In this document: positions 48,994 through 58,359 of the stretch, piece after piece
Numbering within the stretch: the first letter of the stretch is position 1
How the letters are laid out: each line of letters begins with the position of its first letter
NCBI GenBank assembly: GCA_014803415.1
Contig: JAAVBZ010000003.1
Coordinates: forward strand, 60,633 to 124,632
DNA: 64,000 bases
Source: Lachnospiraceae bacterium
Lineage (GTDB): Bacteria; Bacillota; Clostridia; Lachnospirales; Lachnospiraceae
Direction of reading: 5' to 3'
Notes under the pieces: model-generated
Database searches by the model: none
The model's input: only the letters and a program-made list of their open reading frames with translations
Told to the model about the DNA's origin: nothing
Position numbers and translations under genes: made by a program

Positions 48994-50091
48994 ATGAAGA
49001 CAATAATGGTGGTATTTGGAACACGCCCGGAGGCAATAAAAATGTGTCCGTTGGTTTTGGAATTAAAAAGGCGTAATAAGTATAAAGTCATTGTTTGTGT
49101 TACAGGTCAACACAAAGAAATGCTACAGCCGGTACTGGATATTTTTAATGTGAAACCTGATTATGATCTTCACATTATGAGAGAAGAACAGAGTTTGTTT
49201 GATATTACGAATAATATCATGTTGAAAATGGAAGCTGTTTTGAAGGAATGCGAACCGGATTTAGTACTGGTTCATGGAGATACGTCTACTTCCTTTGCAG
49301 CTGCTCTTTCATGTTATTATAAAAAAATTGAAGTAGGGCATGTAGAAGCAGGGTTGAGAACGTACGATATTTATTCACCATATCCGGAAGAATTTAATCG
49401 ACAGGCAGTGGATATTATAGCAAAATATAAATTTGTACCAACTGAATTGACTCGAAATAATCTGCTCAATGAGGGAAAAGCCAAAGGGTCAATATTTGTT
49501 ACAGGAAATACCGTAATAGATGCACTAAAGACAACGATCAGGGTTGATTATTCTCATAAAGAATTAGAATGGGTAGGAAATAGCAGACTTATATTAATAA
49601 CTGCACACAGGCGTGAAAATATTGGTAATCCTATGAGAAATATGTTTAGGGCAATAAGGAGAGTTTGTAAGGAATTTCAGGATATTAAGGTGATTTATCC
49701 CATTCATATGAATCCGGCTGTAAGAAGTATCGCACAGGAGATATTTGTACAGGATGATCAGATCCATATCATAGAACCTTTGAATGTATTGGATTTTCAT
49801 AATTTCATGAGTAAAAGTTATATTATTTTGACAGACAGCGGGGGTATTCAAGAAGAAGCTTCTGCACTTAGCAAACCTGTATTAGTAATGAGAGGTACAA
49901 CAGAAAGGCCGGAAGGCATTTCGGCTGGAACTTTAAGACTTGTAGGGACGGAAGAGAATTCCATATATTCAAACTTTAAACAATTACTGTTAGACAGTAC
50001 AGAATATTTAAGAATGAGTCAGGCCCGTAATCCCTATGGAGATGGCCATGCATCAGAAAAAATAGCTGATATAATAGAAAACATTTTATAA
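48994..50091 (+). CDS. wecB: UDP-N-acetylglucosamine 2-epimerase (non-hydrolysing)
   Basis: FGTRPEAIKMCPLVLELKRR, VHGDTSTSFAAALSCYY, HVEAGLRT, TDSGGIQEEA. Confidence 0.92.
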   Translation: MKTIMVVFGTRPEAIKMCPLVLELKRRNKYKVIVCVTGQHKEMLQPVLDIFNVKPDYDLHIMREEQSLFDITNNIMLKMEAVLKECEPDLVLVHGDTSTSFAAALSCYYKKIEVGHVEAGLRTYDIYSPYPEEFNRQAVDIIAKYKFVPTELTRNNLLNEGKAKGSIFVTGNTVIDALKTTIRVDYSHKELEWVGNSRLILITAHRRENIGNPMRNMFRAIRRVCKEFQDIKVIYPIHMNPAVRSIAQEIFVQDDQIHIIEPLNVLDFHNFMSKSYIILTDSGGIQEEASALSKPVLVMRGTTERPEGISAGTLRLVGTEENSIYSNFKQLLLDSTEYLRMSQARNPYGDGHASEKIADIIENIL

Positions 50092-50103
50092 ACGAGGTTA
50101 AAA

Positions 50104-51324
50104 ATGATCAATGTAATTGGAATGGGATATATAGGACTGCCGACAGCATTAATGCTGGCAGCACATGGAAATGAAATAGTTGGCAGTGATAATAACATAG
50201 AATTGATTGAAAAATTGAGAGAGGGGAATATTCCTTTTGAAGAGAAAGGAATTGATGAATTATTTAGTCAAGCAATTCAAAATGGTATAAGATTTAGCGA
50301 AGAAAAAGTAAAAGCTGATGTTTATATTATTGCGGTTCCGACTCCATATGATGAAATGAGTAAGAAAGTAGATGCTTCCTATGTGGAGCGTGCTGTTGAA
50401 GAGGCGGCTGATATAGCGCCTGGGGGCGCTGTTCTTGTTATTGAATCAACTATTGCACCCGGAACGATAGATGCCCATATAAGACAAATCATTGAGAACA
50501 AGCATTTGATCAGTGGAAAGGATATACATTTAGTACATGCCCCGGAAAGAATCATACCGGGAAACATGATATATGAACTGCGAAACAATTCAAGGACTAT
50601 TGGGGCAGATAGTGCTGAAATAGCGGGTAAGATCAAAGAAATATATAGTACTTTCTGTCAGGGAGAGATCACGCTGACAGATATACGTACTGCAGAAATG
50701 ACAAAGGTGGTTGAGAATACATATAGAGACATTAATATTGCATATGCAAATGAGCTTGTTAAGATATGTCGTGCCGGAAATCTGAATGTTTATGAAATAA
50801 TCAGAATAGCCAATAAGCATCCGAGAGTCAATATTCTGTCTCCAGGGCCGGGGGTAGGAGGGCATTGTATCTCAGTTGATCCATGGTTTCTGGTAGGCGA
50901 TTATCCGGGGTTGGCCAATATCATATTAGCGGCAAGAAAAATAAATGATTCTATGCCGGAATACGTTTTGGAAAGAATACAGGAAATTATGGAAGAAAAT
51001 CAGTTGAGAGATATTACTCAGATTGGTTTTTATGGATTGACTTACAAAGAAGATGTGGATGATGTACGTAAAAGCCCAACGCTGCAATTGTTGGAATGTA
51101 TGAAAAAGCATTTGGCCTTTGGAGTAAAGACATATGATCCATATGTAAAAAAAGATATCGTTGAAAATCAATTACATGATTTTGACATGTTTGTCAGCAG
51201 CTGTAAATTGATAGCTATTATGGTAGCGCATACAGAAATCAAAGAAAAAATAGAGAAATTGCGAGGGAAGATTGTGCTGGATACGAAAAACATATGTTCA
51301 TTGGAAAATACGTATAAACTGTAG
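50104..51324 (+). CDS. wecC: UDP-N-acetyl-D-mannosamine dehydrogenase
   Basis: VIGMGYIGLPTALMLAAHG, HPRVNILSPGPGVGGHCISVDPWFLV. Confidence 0.92.
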   Translation: MINVIGMGYIGLPTALMLAAHGNEIVGSDNNIELIEKLREGNIPFEEKGIDELFSQAIQNGIRFSEEKVKADVYIIAVPTPYDEMSKKVDASYVERAVEEAADIAPGGAVLVIESTIAPGTIDAHIRQIIENKHLISGKDIHLVHAPERIIPGNMIYELRNNSRTIGADSAEIAGKIKEIYSTFCQGEITLTDIRTAEMTKVVENTYRDINIAYANELVKICRAGNLNVYEIIRIANKHPRVNILSPGPGVGGHCISVDPWFLVGDYPGLANIILAARKINDSMPEYVLERIQEIMEENQLRDITQIGFYGLTYKEDVDDVRKSPTLQLLECMKKHLAFGVKTYDPYVKKDIVENQLHDFDMFVSSCKLIAIMVAHTEIKEKIEKLRGKIVLDTKNICSLENTYKL

Positions 51325-51332
51325 GTGATAGT

Positions 51333-52472
51333 ATGAGAGTGGTTCATATAGGACAGGAACATTCTGAAGATGATATCAGAATAGTCAGGAAAGAATGCGC
51401 AACGTTAATTTCAGAAGGGATAGAAGCAATCTATATTACTCAACAGAAGGGGAAAAAATATTCCGGTGAAAAAATATGCGGAGTTAGTGTATATACCTAC
51501 GAACCGTATAAAATGAAAATAGACATTCCGATCCTTACCTGGAGACTGAACAGATTTTTTTCAAGAAGAAGGGCTATGAAGCTGGCTATAAGCCTGAATG
51601 CTTCTGTTTTTCACATTCATGAGGTAGAGTTATATCAGATAGCAAGGTACCTAAAAAAGAGAGGAAAGAAGGTAATCTTTGACCAGCATGAAGATTCTCC
51701 GGGGCAGAGATATCAGATTGAATTTGAAAGGTATCATAGCAGCTCATTTGCAAAAGCATCGAGCAGAATTGCTAATTATCAAGAGAAATCTATGGTCAGG
51801 AATAGTGATCTGGTGATAGCGGCGTCTGAAATGATAGCTCAGAATATAAAGAATTATCAAATAAAAAAGAATATCGTGGTCATACATAATTATGCGCATA
51901 ATGAAGCAACCAGGTGTAATATGGATGATTATTTAGAGCGGGAGAGAATAATATGCTATGCAGGCGGACTCTTTGAAAGAAGAGGCATCAAATATGTCGT
52001 TGATTCTATGTATAAGGTAAATGGTTTTTTCGAGTTCGCAGGGAAACTGGATTCCATGATGCAGAAAGTGTATGAGAGCAGCGCGGGATGGAAAAACTGC
52101 CGATATTTAGGATGCTTAAGCAGAGATGAAGTAAATCGATTATATGAAAGAAGCAGGATTGGAATTATTAATAATTTAGACCTGCCGTATCACAGAAATT
52201 CGAATCCCAATAAGCTGTTTGAATACATGGCAGCCGGATTGCCAATTATATGTACATCTATTCCGGCCTGGGCTGAAATAGTTAACGATGCGGGCTGCGG
52301 CCTGATAGTTAATGCAACCAATGAAGAAGAAATTTCAGATGCTATCAATTATTTGCTGGATAATCCTGAGAAAGCTCAGAATATGGGACAGAAGGGATAT
52401 GCAGCATTTATCAACAAATATAACTGGGATGTTGAAAAAGGCAAATTAATAAAAGCATATAGAAACTTGTAG
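51333..52472 (+). CDS. Glycosyltransferase family 4-like
   Basis: ICYAGGLFERRGIKYVVDSM, NPNKLFEYMAAGLPIICTSIPAWAEIV. Confidence 0.88.
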   Translation: MRVVHIGQEHSEDDIRIVRKECATLISEGIEAIYITQQKGKKYSGEKICGVSVYTYEPYKMKIDIPILTWRLNRFFSRRRAMKLAISLNASVFHIHEVELYQIARYLKKRGKKVIFDQHEDSPGQRYQIEFERYHSSSFAKASSRIANYQEKSMVRNSDLVIAASEMIAQNIKNYQIKKNIVVIHNYAHNEATRCNMDDYLERERIICYAGGLFERRGIKYVVDSMYKVNGFFEFAGKLDSMMQKVYESSAGWKNCRYLGCLSRDEVNRLYERSRIGIINNLDLPYHRNSNPNKLFEYMAAGLPIICTSIPAWAEIVNDAGCGLIVNATNEEEISDAINYLLDNPEKAQNMGQKGYAAFINKYNWDVEKGKLIKAYRNL

Positions 52473-52497
52473 GATATTGCAGAGCAGGGAGAAGAAT

Positions 52498-54294
52498 ATG
52501 TTTCAGAACCTAAAAAAAATTGAAGATATATGGAATAAGCTGCAATTTGTACTGACGAAAGCACAGAAGAAACTTGGAGTTGTGATTTTTGGAATGACTT
52601 TGCTGGGTGCGGTAGCAGAAACATTAGGGGTATCTGTTATAGTGCCGTTTGTTCAGGCAATGGTAGACCCTGAGCAGCTGGCTGATAATTTATTTTTAAA
52701 GCCATTAGTTAAACTGTTTCATCTTCACACCTCTTCTCAACTGATCATGCTGTTGGGGATCAGTATAGCATTAGTCTATATAATAAAAAATTTATATCTT
52801 ACATGTTTATCCTATTGCAGAGTGAGATATTCTGTAAAAATACAGAGAGAATTAAGCGTTCTAATGATGGAGTCATATATGAAAAGAGGATATCTGTTTT
52901 TTTCACAGGCGAATGCCAGTAATTTGCAGCGCAGCGTTACTGGTGATGTGGTCGGAGTATATCAGATAATATACCAGGCTTTTCGTATTGCTGCAGAATT
53001 GCTCACTTCAGCTGCAATTGTCATTTTTATTATGATCACAGATTTTAAAATGGCGATATGTGTGATCGCTTTGGCAGGGGTCTGCTTTGCTGTGCTTATT
53101 ATTGGCTTTAGAAAGCCAATGCAGAAATTAGGGGCTGAATATCTGAAAAGTGACGGAGAGGTACGTAAACATTCTCTGCAGGCATTTCAGGGAATCAAAG
53201 AAGTAATTGTCATGCATAGGCAGCGTTTTTTTGTAGAACGGTTTGAGAGTGCATATATCCGGCAGCAGAAGGCAGTGACGGGACAAACTGTTGGCGCTGA
53301 GAGTCCTGCTTTTATTATTGAAGCAATTTGCGTGACAGGACTGATCTTAGCTGTAAGTCTTCGGGCATATAATGGAACAGATGTCGCTTTCTTTATTCCT
53401 CAATTAGCTGCGTTTGCTGTAGGTGCCTTTCGGATTCTTCCGTCTTTAGGGAGGATTACCGGCAGTTTCAATCAGATCATGTATTATTTGCCGTCCTTAA
53501 ACAGTACATATGATAACCTGAGGGAAGTAAAATGTATGGAAGAACAGGAAATGGAAGAAGCTGCTTTGGTGTGTGATCAAATCATGCAGCATTCTGCAAA
53601 AGATCAGACAGAAAAAACGGCTTATTTATCCATAGAAAATATTCACTGGAAATACCCCGGAGCTGAGAAAGAGACACTGGATGGCATAAATATTCAGATC
53701 CAAAAGAGTTCGTCAGTAGCTTTTATTGGGCATTCCGGGGCGGGTAAGACAACATTAGCTGATATTATTTTGGGTTTATATAAACCGCAGAAGGGGTATA
53801 TCAGGCTGAATGGAGTAGATATCCAGACTATATCTGAAAAATGGTGTAACTGTGTGGGATATATTCCTCAGGCAGTATATCTTATAGATGATACGATTCG
53901 GAATAATGTTGCATTCGGCATTGATGAACCAGATGATAATAAGGTATGGCAGGCATTAGAACAGGCACAGTTAAAAGAGTTTGTATCGGGACTTCCCGAT
54001 AAGCTGGATACGATAGTGGGAGATAGAGGTATCAGGTTTTCAGGCGGACAGTGTCAGAGAGTGGCCATTGCAAGAGCTTTATATAATGATCCGCCGATCC
54101 TGATTTTGGATGAGGCAACTTCAGCACTTGATACGAATACTGAAACTGCAGTAATGGAGGCGATCAATTCGCTGAAGGGAAATAAGACATTAATTATTGT
54201 TGCCCACAGATTAACGACTATTCAAAATTGTGATGTCATATATGAGATTGCGGATGGAAAAGCGATTCAAAAAAGAAAGGAAGATCTTTTATAG
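52498..54294 (+). CDS. ABC transporter fused permease/ATPase (PglK-like flippase)
   Basis: GHSGAGKTTLADIILGLY, FSGGQCQRVAIARAL, LILDEATSALD; ATG 52498. Confidence 0.88.
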   Translation: MFQNLKKIEDIWNKLQFVLTKAQKKLGVVIFGMTLLGAVAETLGVSVIVPFVQAMVDPEQLADNLFLKPLVKLFHLHTSSQLIMLLGISIALVYIIKNLYLTCLSYCRVRYSVKIQRELSVLMMESYMKRGYLFFSQANASNLQRSVTGDVVGVYQIIYQAFRIAAELLTSAAIVIFIMITDFKMAICVIALAGVCFAVLIIGFRKPMQKLGAEYLKSDGEVRKHSLQAFQGIKEVIVMHRQRFFVERFESAYIRQQKAVTGQTVGAESPAFIIEAICVTGLILAVSLRAYNGTDVAFFIPQLAAFAVGAFRILPSLGRITGSFNQIMYYLPSLNSTYDNLREVKCMEEQEMEEAALVCDQIMQHSAKDQTEKTAYLSIENIHWKYPGAEKETLDGINIQIQKSSSVAFIGHSGAGKTTLADIILGLYKPQKGYIRLNGVDIQTISEKWCNCVGYIPQAVYLIDDTIRNNVAFGIDEPDDNKVWQALEQAQLKEFVSGLPDKLDTIVGDRGIRFSGGQCQRVAIARALYNDPPILILDEATSALDTNTETAVMEAINSLKGNKTLIIVAHRLTTIQNCDVIYEIADGKAIQKRKEDLL

Positions 54295-54391
54295 AGGCTG
54301 ATAAATGAACGCATACTGAAGACCTGATAGGAAATGTGATCAGGGAAGTGTATGCGAAATAAGGAGCTGGGAAGGAGAAATCAGATAGCAT

Positions 54392-55174
54392 ATGCAGGTT
54401 GATGAAAAAAAGACACCAGAGTGGGGAGAAAAAGAATGGTTTGATCAGCATTTCGATGGAGCTGATAATTCAAATTTAGGCGGTGACAACTGGGGACATA
54501 GATGGAGAGGAAACCAGATCGTCAGGCATAAGCATTGTTTTGCACTTATTAAAAACAGGGTTAAAGCTATGCACGGCGGTGCTATTTTAGATCTTGCCTG
54601 TGGATTATGTGAATTCAGTGGGTTAATATATTCAGCGAATAGAACAAACAAAATTTATGTAACGGATATTTCAGAGAATGCAATAAAGTATGTAGAAGAG
54701 AATCATAAGGAGTTTTCAGCAAAAGTAGAAGAACTTCCTCATATAGATTTTCCGCCGCAAACTATGGATATTATCGTATGTCTGGAAGTATTGTATTATT
54801 TAAGCGAAAATGATTTTAGATTAAGCTTGGAAAATATGAATAAAGTTTTAAAACCCAATGGCCGCATTCTTATTTCAGGGAAAGTAAATGCAGGCGATAG
54901 ATATAATGATGAAGAAAATTTTATCAGAGAAATAGAGCGAGTTTATTCTATTGTTAAAATAGATTATTTATATAATTATTTGGAAAATCAGTTTGAAGCC
55001 CCATTTCTTTTTATTCTTAATAACTTCATTAAAAATAAAAAGGGTGTGATCGCAAGGATATTAAAGTTCGCTTGCCATTCAGAAAGACGGGCAGAAATGC
55101 TGAATTTGTTGACCAGAAAGATATATGGGGAAAAAGGAAAAACCCATATATTTATTTTATGTAAAAAGAAGTAG
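54392..55174 (+). CDS. Class I SAM-dependent methyltransferase
   Basis: AILDLACGLCEFSGLIY, MDIIVCLEVLYYL. Confidence 0.82.
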   Translation: MQVDEKKTPEWGEKEWFDQHFDGADNSNLGGDNWGHRWRGNQIVRHKHCFALIKNRVKAMHGGAILDLACGLCEFSGLIYSANRTNKIYVTDISENAIKYVEENHKEFSAKVEELPHIDFPPQTMDIIVCLEVLYYLSENDFRLSLENMNKVLKPNGRILISGKVNAGDRYNDEENFIREIERVYSIVKIDYLYNYLENQFEAPFLFILNNFIKNKKGVIARILKFACHSERRAEMLNLLTRKIYGEKGKTHIFILCKKK

Positions 55175-55198
55175 TGATTTAACACAATGTAACAGGTA

Positions 55199-56278
55199 TT
55201 GAATATGAATAAAAAAATTTATATTACAGTAGACATGGAAACACCGCAGACGCCATTTAGAGAAGGAATGCTCAGAGAAAGTCTGTTTGATCACGAATTT
55301 GAGTATGGAGCTATCTTAAATATCTGCCATTTTTATCATATACCGGCCACCTTTTTTTTGAACATATATGAAGAGCATTTTTGGGGACATGGTTTTTTTA
55401 CAGAGAAATGTGAGCAAATATTAATGAAAGGATGTGATATACAGCTTCATACCCATCCATTCTGGCAGTATGATAAGAATAGAATAAATATGTATGAATA
55501 TTCTCTTGATGAGCAAAAAGAGATTATTTCAGCAGGAAAAATCAGACTGCAGGAATTGACCGGAGAAAAGGTCGAAATTCACAGAGCGGGCGCATATGGT
55601 GCGGATATTAATACATTGCATGCATTAAGAGAAAATGGGATTTACATGGACTCTTCTTTTTTTTATGATCATAAGAACTGCAAGTTGAATCAGTATAGCA
55701 ACCAGCAGCTTATTGATACAGGTATTCAGCAAATAGAAGTGTTAACCTTTGAGAGAGGGCTTAAATATGATAATAATGTAGTGAAATTAGATATTGATTG
55801 GATGGACTTATGTGAACTATTTACTGCAATGCATGTAATTATCAACAATAATTTAAATGATATTATTTTGTTTTTACATAGCAGCTCTTTTATCAAAATA
55901 AACGGCGCGTATACAAAATTTGAATTAGATTACTACAAAATCTTTAAGTTTGCAGCTGCTATAGAGTATTTGATAAAGAATGGATATGAATTTTCTTTGA
56001 TAAAGAATGCAGATACTAAAAATATAGAAAAATCATGGGAGCATTTACAGATCAAATTGGGAAAAGTATCTTTTCAATATCATGAAATAAAAGTTGATAA
56101 AATTCAAAATGAAGATAGTAACTATGAAATTATTAATAAATTTAAAAATTATATCAAAGCAAATAAAAGTGATATAAAAAGGCAGATTATGAAAGACAGG
56201 TTGTACCATATGATGTATGACAGTGCGATGTCTTATGATGCTGCAAATAAATTCTATCATCTATTGAGAGGATTCTAA
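55199..56278 (+). CDS. Polysaccharide deacetylase-like (NodB-type) protein
   Basis: KIYITVDMETPQTPF, IPATFFLNIYEEHFWG, DIQLHTHPFWQYD, HRAGAYGADINTL. Confidence 0.7.
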   Translation: MNMNKKIYITVDMETPQTPFREGMLRESLFDHEFEYGAILNICHFYHIPATFFLNIYEEHFWGHGFFTEKCEQILMKGCDIQLHTHPFWQYDKNRINMYEYSLDEQKEIISAGKIRLQELTGEKVEIHRAGAYGADINTLHALRENGIYMDSSFFYDHKNCKLNQYSNQQLIDTGIQQIEVLTFERGLKYDNNVVKLDIDWMDLCELFTAMHVIINNNLNDIILFLHSSSFIKINGAYTKFELDYYKIFKFAAAIEYLIKNGYEFSLIKNADTKNIEKSWEHLQIKLGKVSFQYHEIKVDKIQNEDSNYEIINKFKNYIKANKSDIKRQIMKDRLYHMMYDSAMSYDAANKFYHLLRGF

Positions 56279-56285
56279 GAGAATA

Positions 56286-58337
56286 ATGAATTTTGTAAAA
56301 AGACTCATTAATTTATTGCGTAATAAGAACGGTATGCAGATTTTAAAAGCAATAGCAGAAGGATATGTCTTTAGATTCTTTATAAAGAATTCATGTTTTG
56401 GCATTTATACCGGAACAAGGAAATCAGACGGATTTAGCAGAGAATTTAATTTAAATGGACTAGATAAGAAGATAGCAAAAGAGCTGGTTAAAATGTACTG
56501 TGCACACTATTTTGATCTATTAGGCTCAGGCTGGACATTAGTTTCTTATCATAATAATGCATTGGGACTTGAAGGATATAAGTATGATGCGATTACCTTA
56601 TATACTGATAGAGAAGGGCGGTTTTTGAATAAGCTTATCACACCGGGTAATCTAAAAAGAAGTAAGAAAATCTGGCAGTTAATAGAAGGACAATATCAGG
56701 GCATTGATTGGCAAAAGGATTTTAAGGTAGGATGGAGATGGGACAATAAGGATTTTTATTATCCGCGCAGGTGGCCGGATAGAGGCGCCGATCTTAAAGT
56801 ACCGTGGGAACTGGGAAGATTACAGCATTTTCCCAGAATGGCGCTGCTGGCGATGATATTGCCGGAAAAAAAAGAGCAGCTTTATAGGGAATTTCGTAAT
56901 CAGGCACTGGATTTCATTGCGCTCAATCCTGTTGGATGGGGTGTTAATTATATGTGCTCAATGGATGTATCTATCAGGGTTGCCAACATGGTTTTAGCAT
57001 GGAAACTTTGGCAAACCATAGATAATGAGAATAAAGCAGGGCTGTTTGAGGATATTTATTTTGAATATATATATAAGCAATGCTATTTTATATATCACAA
57101 TCTGGAATGGAAACCTTTTCATGGGGGAAGCGGCGGAAACCATTATATGGCGGATATTGTAGGGCTTATATGGGGAACCTCTGCATTAAAGTTAAAGAGA
57201 AATGTCAGGCGTTGGAATAATTTTGCGATCAATGAATTTTTTAAGGAAATAAAGAAGCAGTATTATGAAGAAGGAACAAATAAAGAAGCTTCTGCGGGAT
57301 ATCATAGGCTGACTACAGAGATGATTGCATATACGATTGCATTGCTGGACCATCAGGGAATTGAAATGGATCAGGATATTTACAATATTTTAGCAGGAGC
57401 AGGATACTATCTTGCTGCAATTACAAGACCTGATGACGCATTTACACAGATAGGCGATAATGACTCAGGAAGATTTTTCCGGTTATCATTTCATGGGGAA
57501 TTCATGCTGTCTGAACATATCTGTAGAAAATATTATAACTTAAAAGGATATGTTTTTAACCTTTCTGATCTGTATTTTGATGAGTATATGAATGAAACGG
57601 GCGGGGTTCTTGCTGCCGTTAATGCAATAGTCGATGATGCAGAGTTATCAAAAATATGTTTAACACCTTCGTTTGGCTATGAATTTGAATATTCTTTGAT
57701 TCAAAACCTGGTTTACAGAAGAAAAAAAGCAAAAGTTACCCATAATAAATTTAATAGATTTACGGCGCCGAATGCTTTACAATATAGTCATCGGGAAAGA
57801 TACTATTTTAAAGAATCGATTGATCCGGAAAATTTACAGTTAATTGAATTTCCGGCTGTGGGGATCCTGGTTCTTCGGTCCGCAGAACTTTTTTTGGTAT
57901 TGAATTTAACAGAAATACCGCCAGATGGTAGAATTGGGCATACACATAATGATAAACTGGGAGTGGAAATATTTGACAGGAATACTTGTTTAATAGAAGA
58001 TGGGGGTACCTATTTATATACCCCATTGCCGGAAAAACAATTTGAAGATAAATCAGTTAAGAATCATCTGAATATTACGATATGTGGGATGGAACAGGAT
58101 AATATATCAAAACAAGATAGATGGTATATAAAAGTTAATGAAACAAAATGCTATTTAGCTGAAGCAAGCAGGGAAAAGATAGTTGCTTATATAAAGTATA
58201 GGGATATAGTACACTTACGGGAGATCAGCATATATGAAACACATATTGATATTACTGACAGGGCAAATAGAGACATTGTTGAAGTGAATGAGGCAAAAAG
58301 AATTACTGCCGGGTATGGTAAATGGCTCAAGAAATAA
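56286..58337 (+). CDS. Heparinase II/III-family protein
   Basis: WELGRLQHFPRMALLA, GVNYMCSMDVSIRVANMVLAW, GGSGGNHYMADIVGLIW, HTHNDKLGVEIF. Confidence 0.88.
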   Translation: MNFVKRLINLLRNKNGMQILKAIAEGYVFRFFIKNSCFGIYTGTRKSDGFSREFNLNGLDKKIAKELVKMYCAHYFDLLGSGWTLVSYHNNALGLEGYKYDAITLYTDREGRFLNKLITPGNLKRSKKIWQLIEGQYQGIDWQKDFKVGWRWDNKDFYYPRRWPDRGADLKVPWELGRLQHFPRMALLAMILPEKKEQLYREFRNQALDFIALNPVGWGVNYMCSMDVSIRVANMVLAWKLWQTIDNENKAGLFEDIYFEYIYKQCYFIYHNLEWKPFHGGSGGNHYMADIVGLIWGTSALKLKRNVRRWNNFAINEFFKEIKKQYYEEGTNKEASAGYHRLTTEMIAYTIALLDHQGIEMDQDIYNILAGAGYYLAAITRPDDAFTQIGDNDSGRFFRLSFHGEFMLSEHICRKYYNLKGYVFNLSDLYFDEYMNETGGVLAAVNAIVDDAELSKICLTPSFGYEFEYSLIQNLVYRRKKAKVTHNKFNRFTAPNALQYSHRERYYFKESIDPENLQLIEFPAVGILVLRSAELFLVLNLTEIPPDGRIGHTHNDKLGVEIFDRNTCLIEDGGTYLYTPLPEKQFEDKSVKNHLNITICGMEQDNISKQDRWYIKVNETKCYLAEASREKIVAYIKYRDIVHLREISIYETHIDITDRANRDIVEVNEAKRITAGYGKWLKK

Positions 58338-58359
58338 TGGCTGGAGGAAAACAGGTAAA

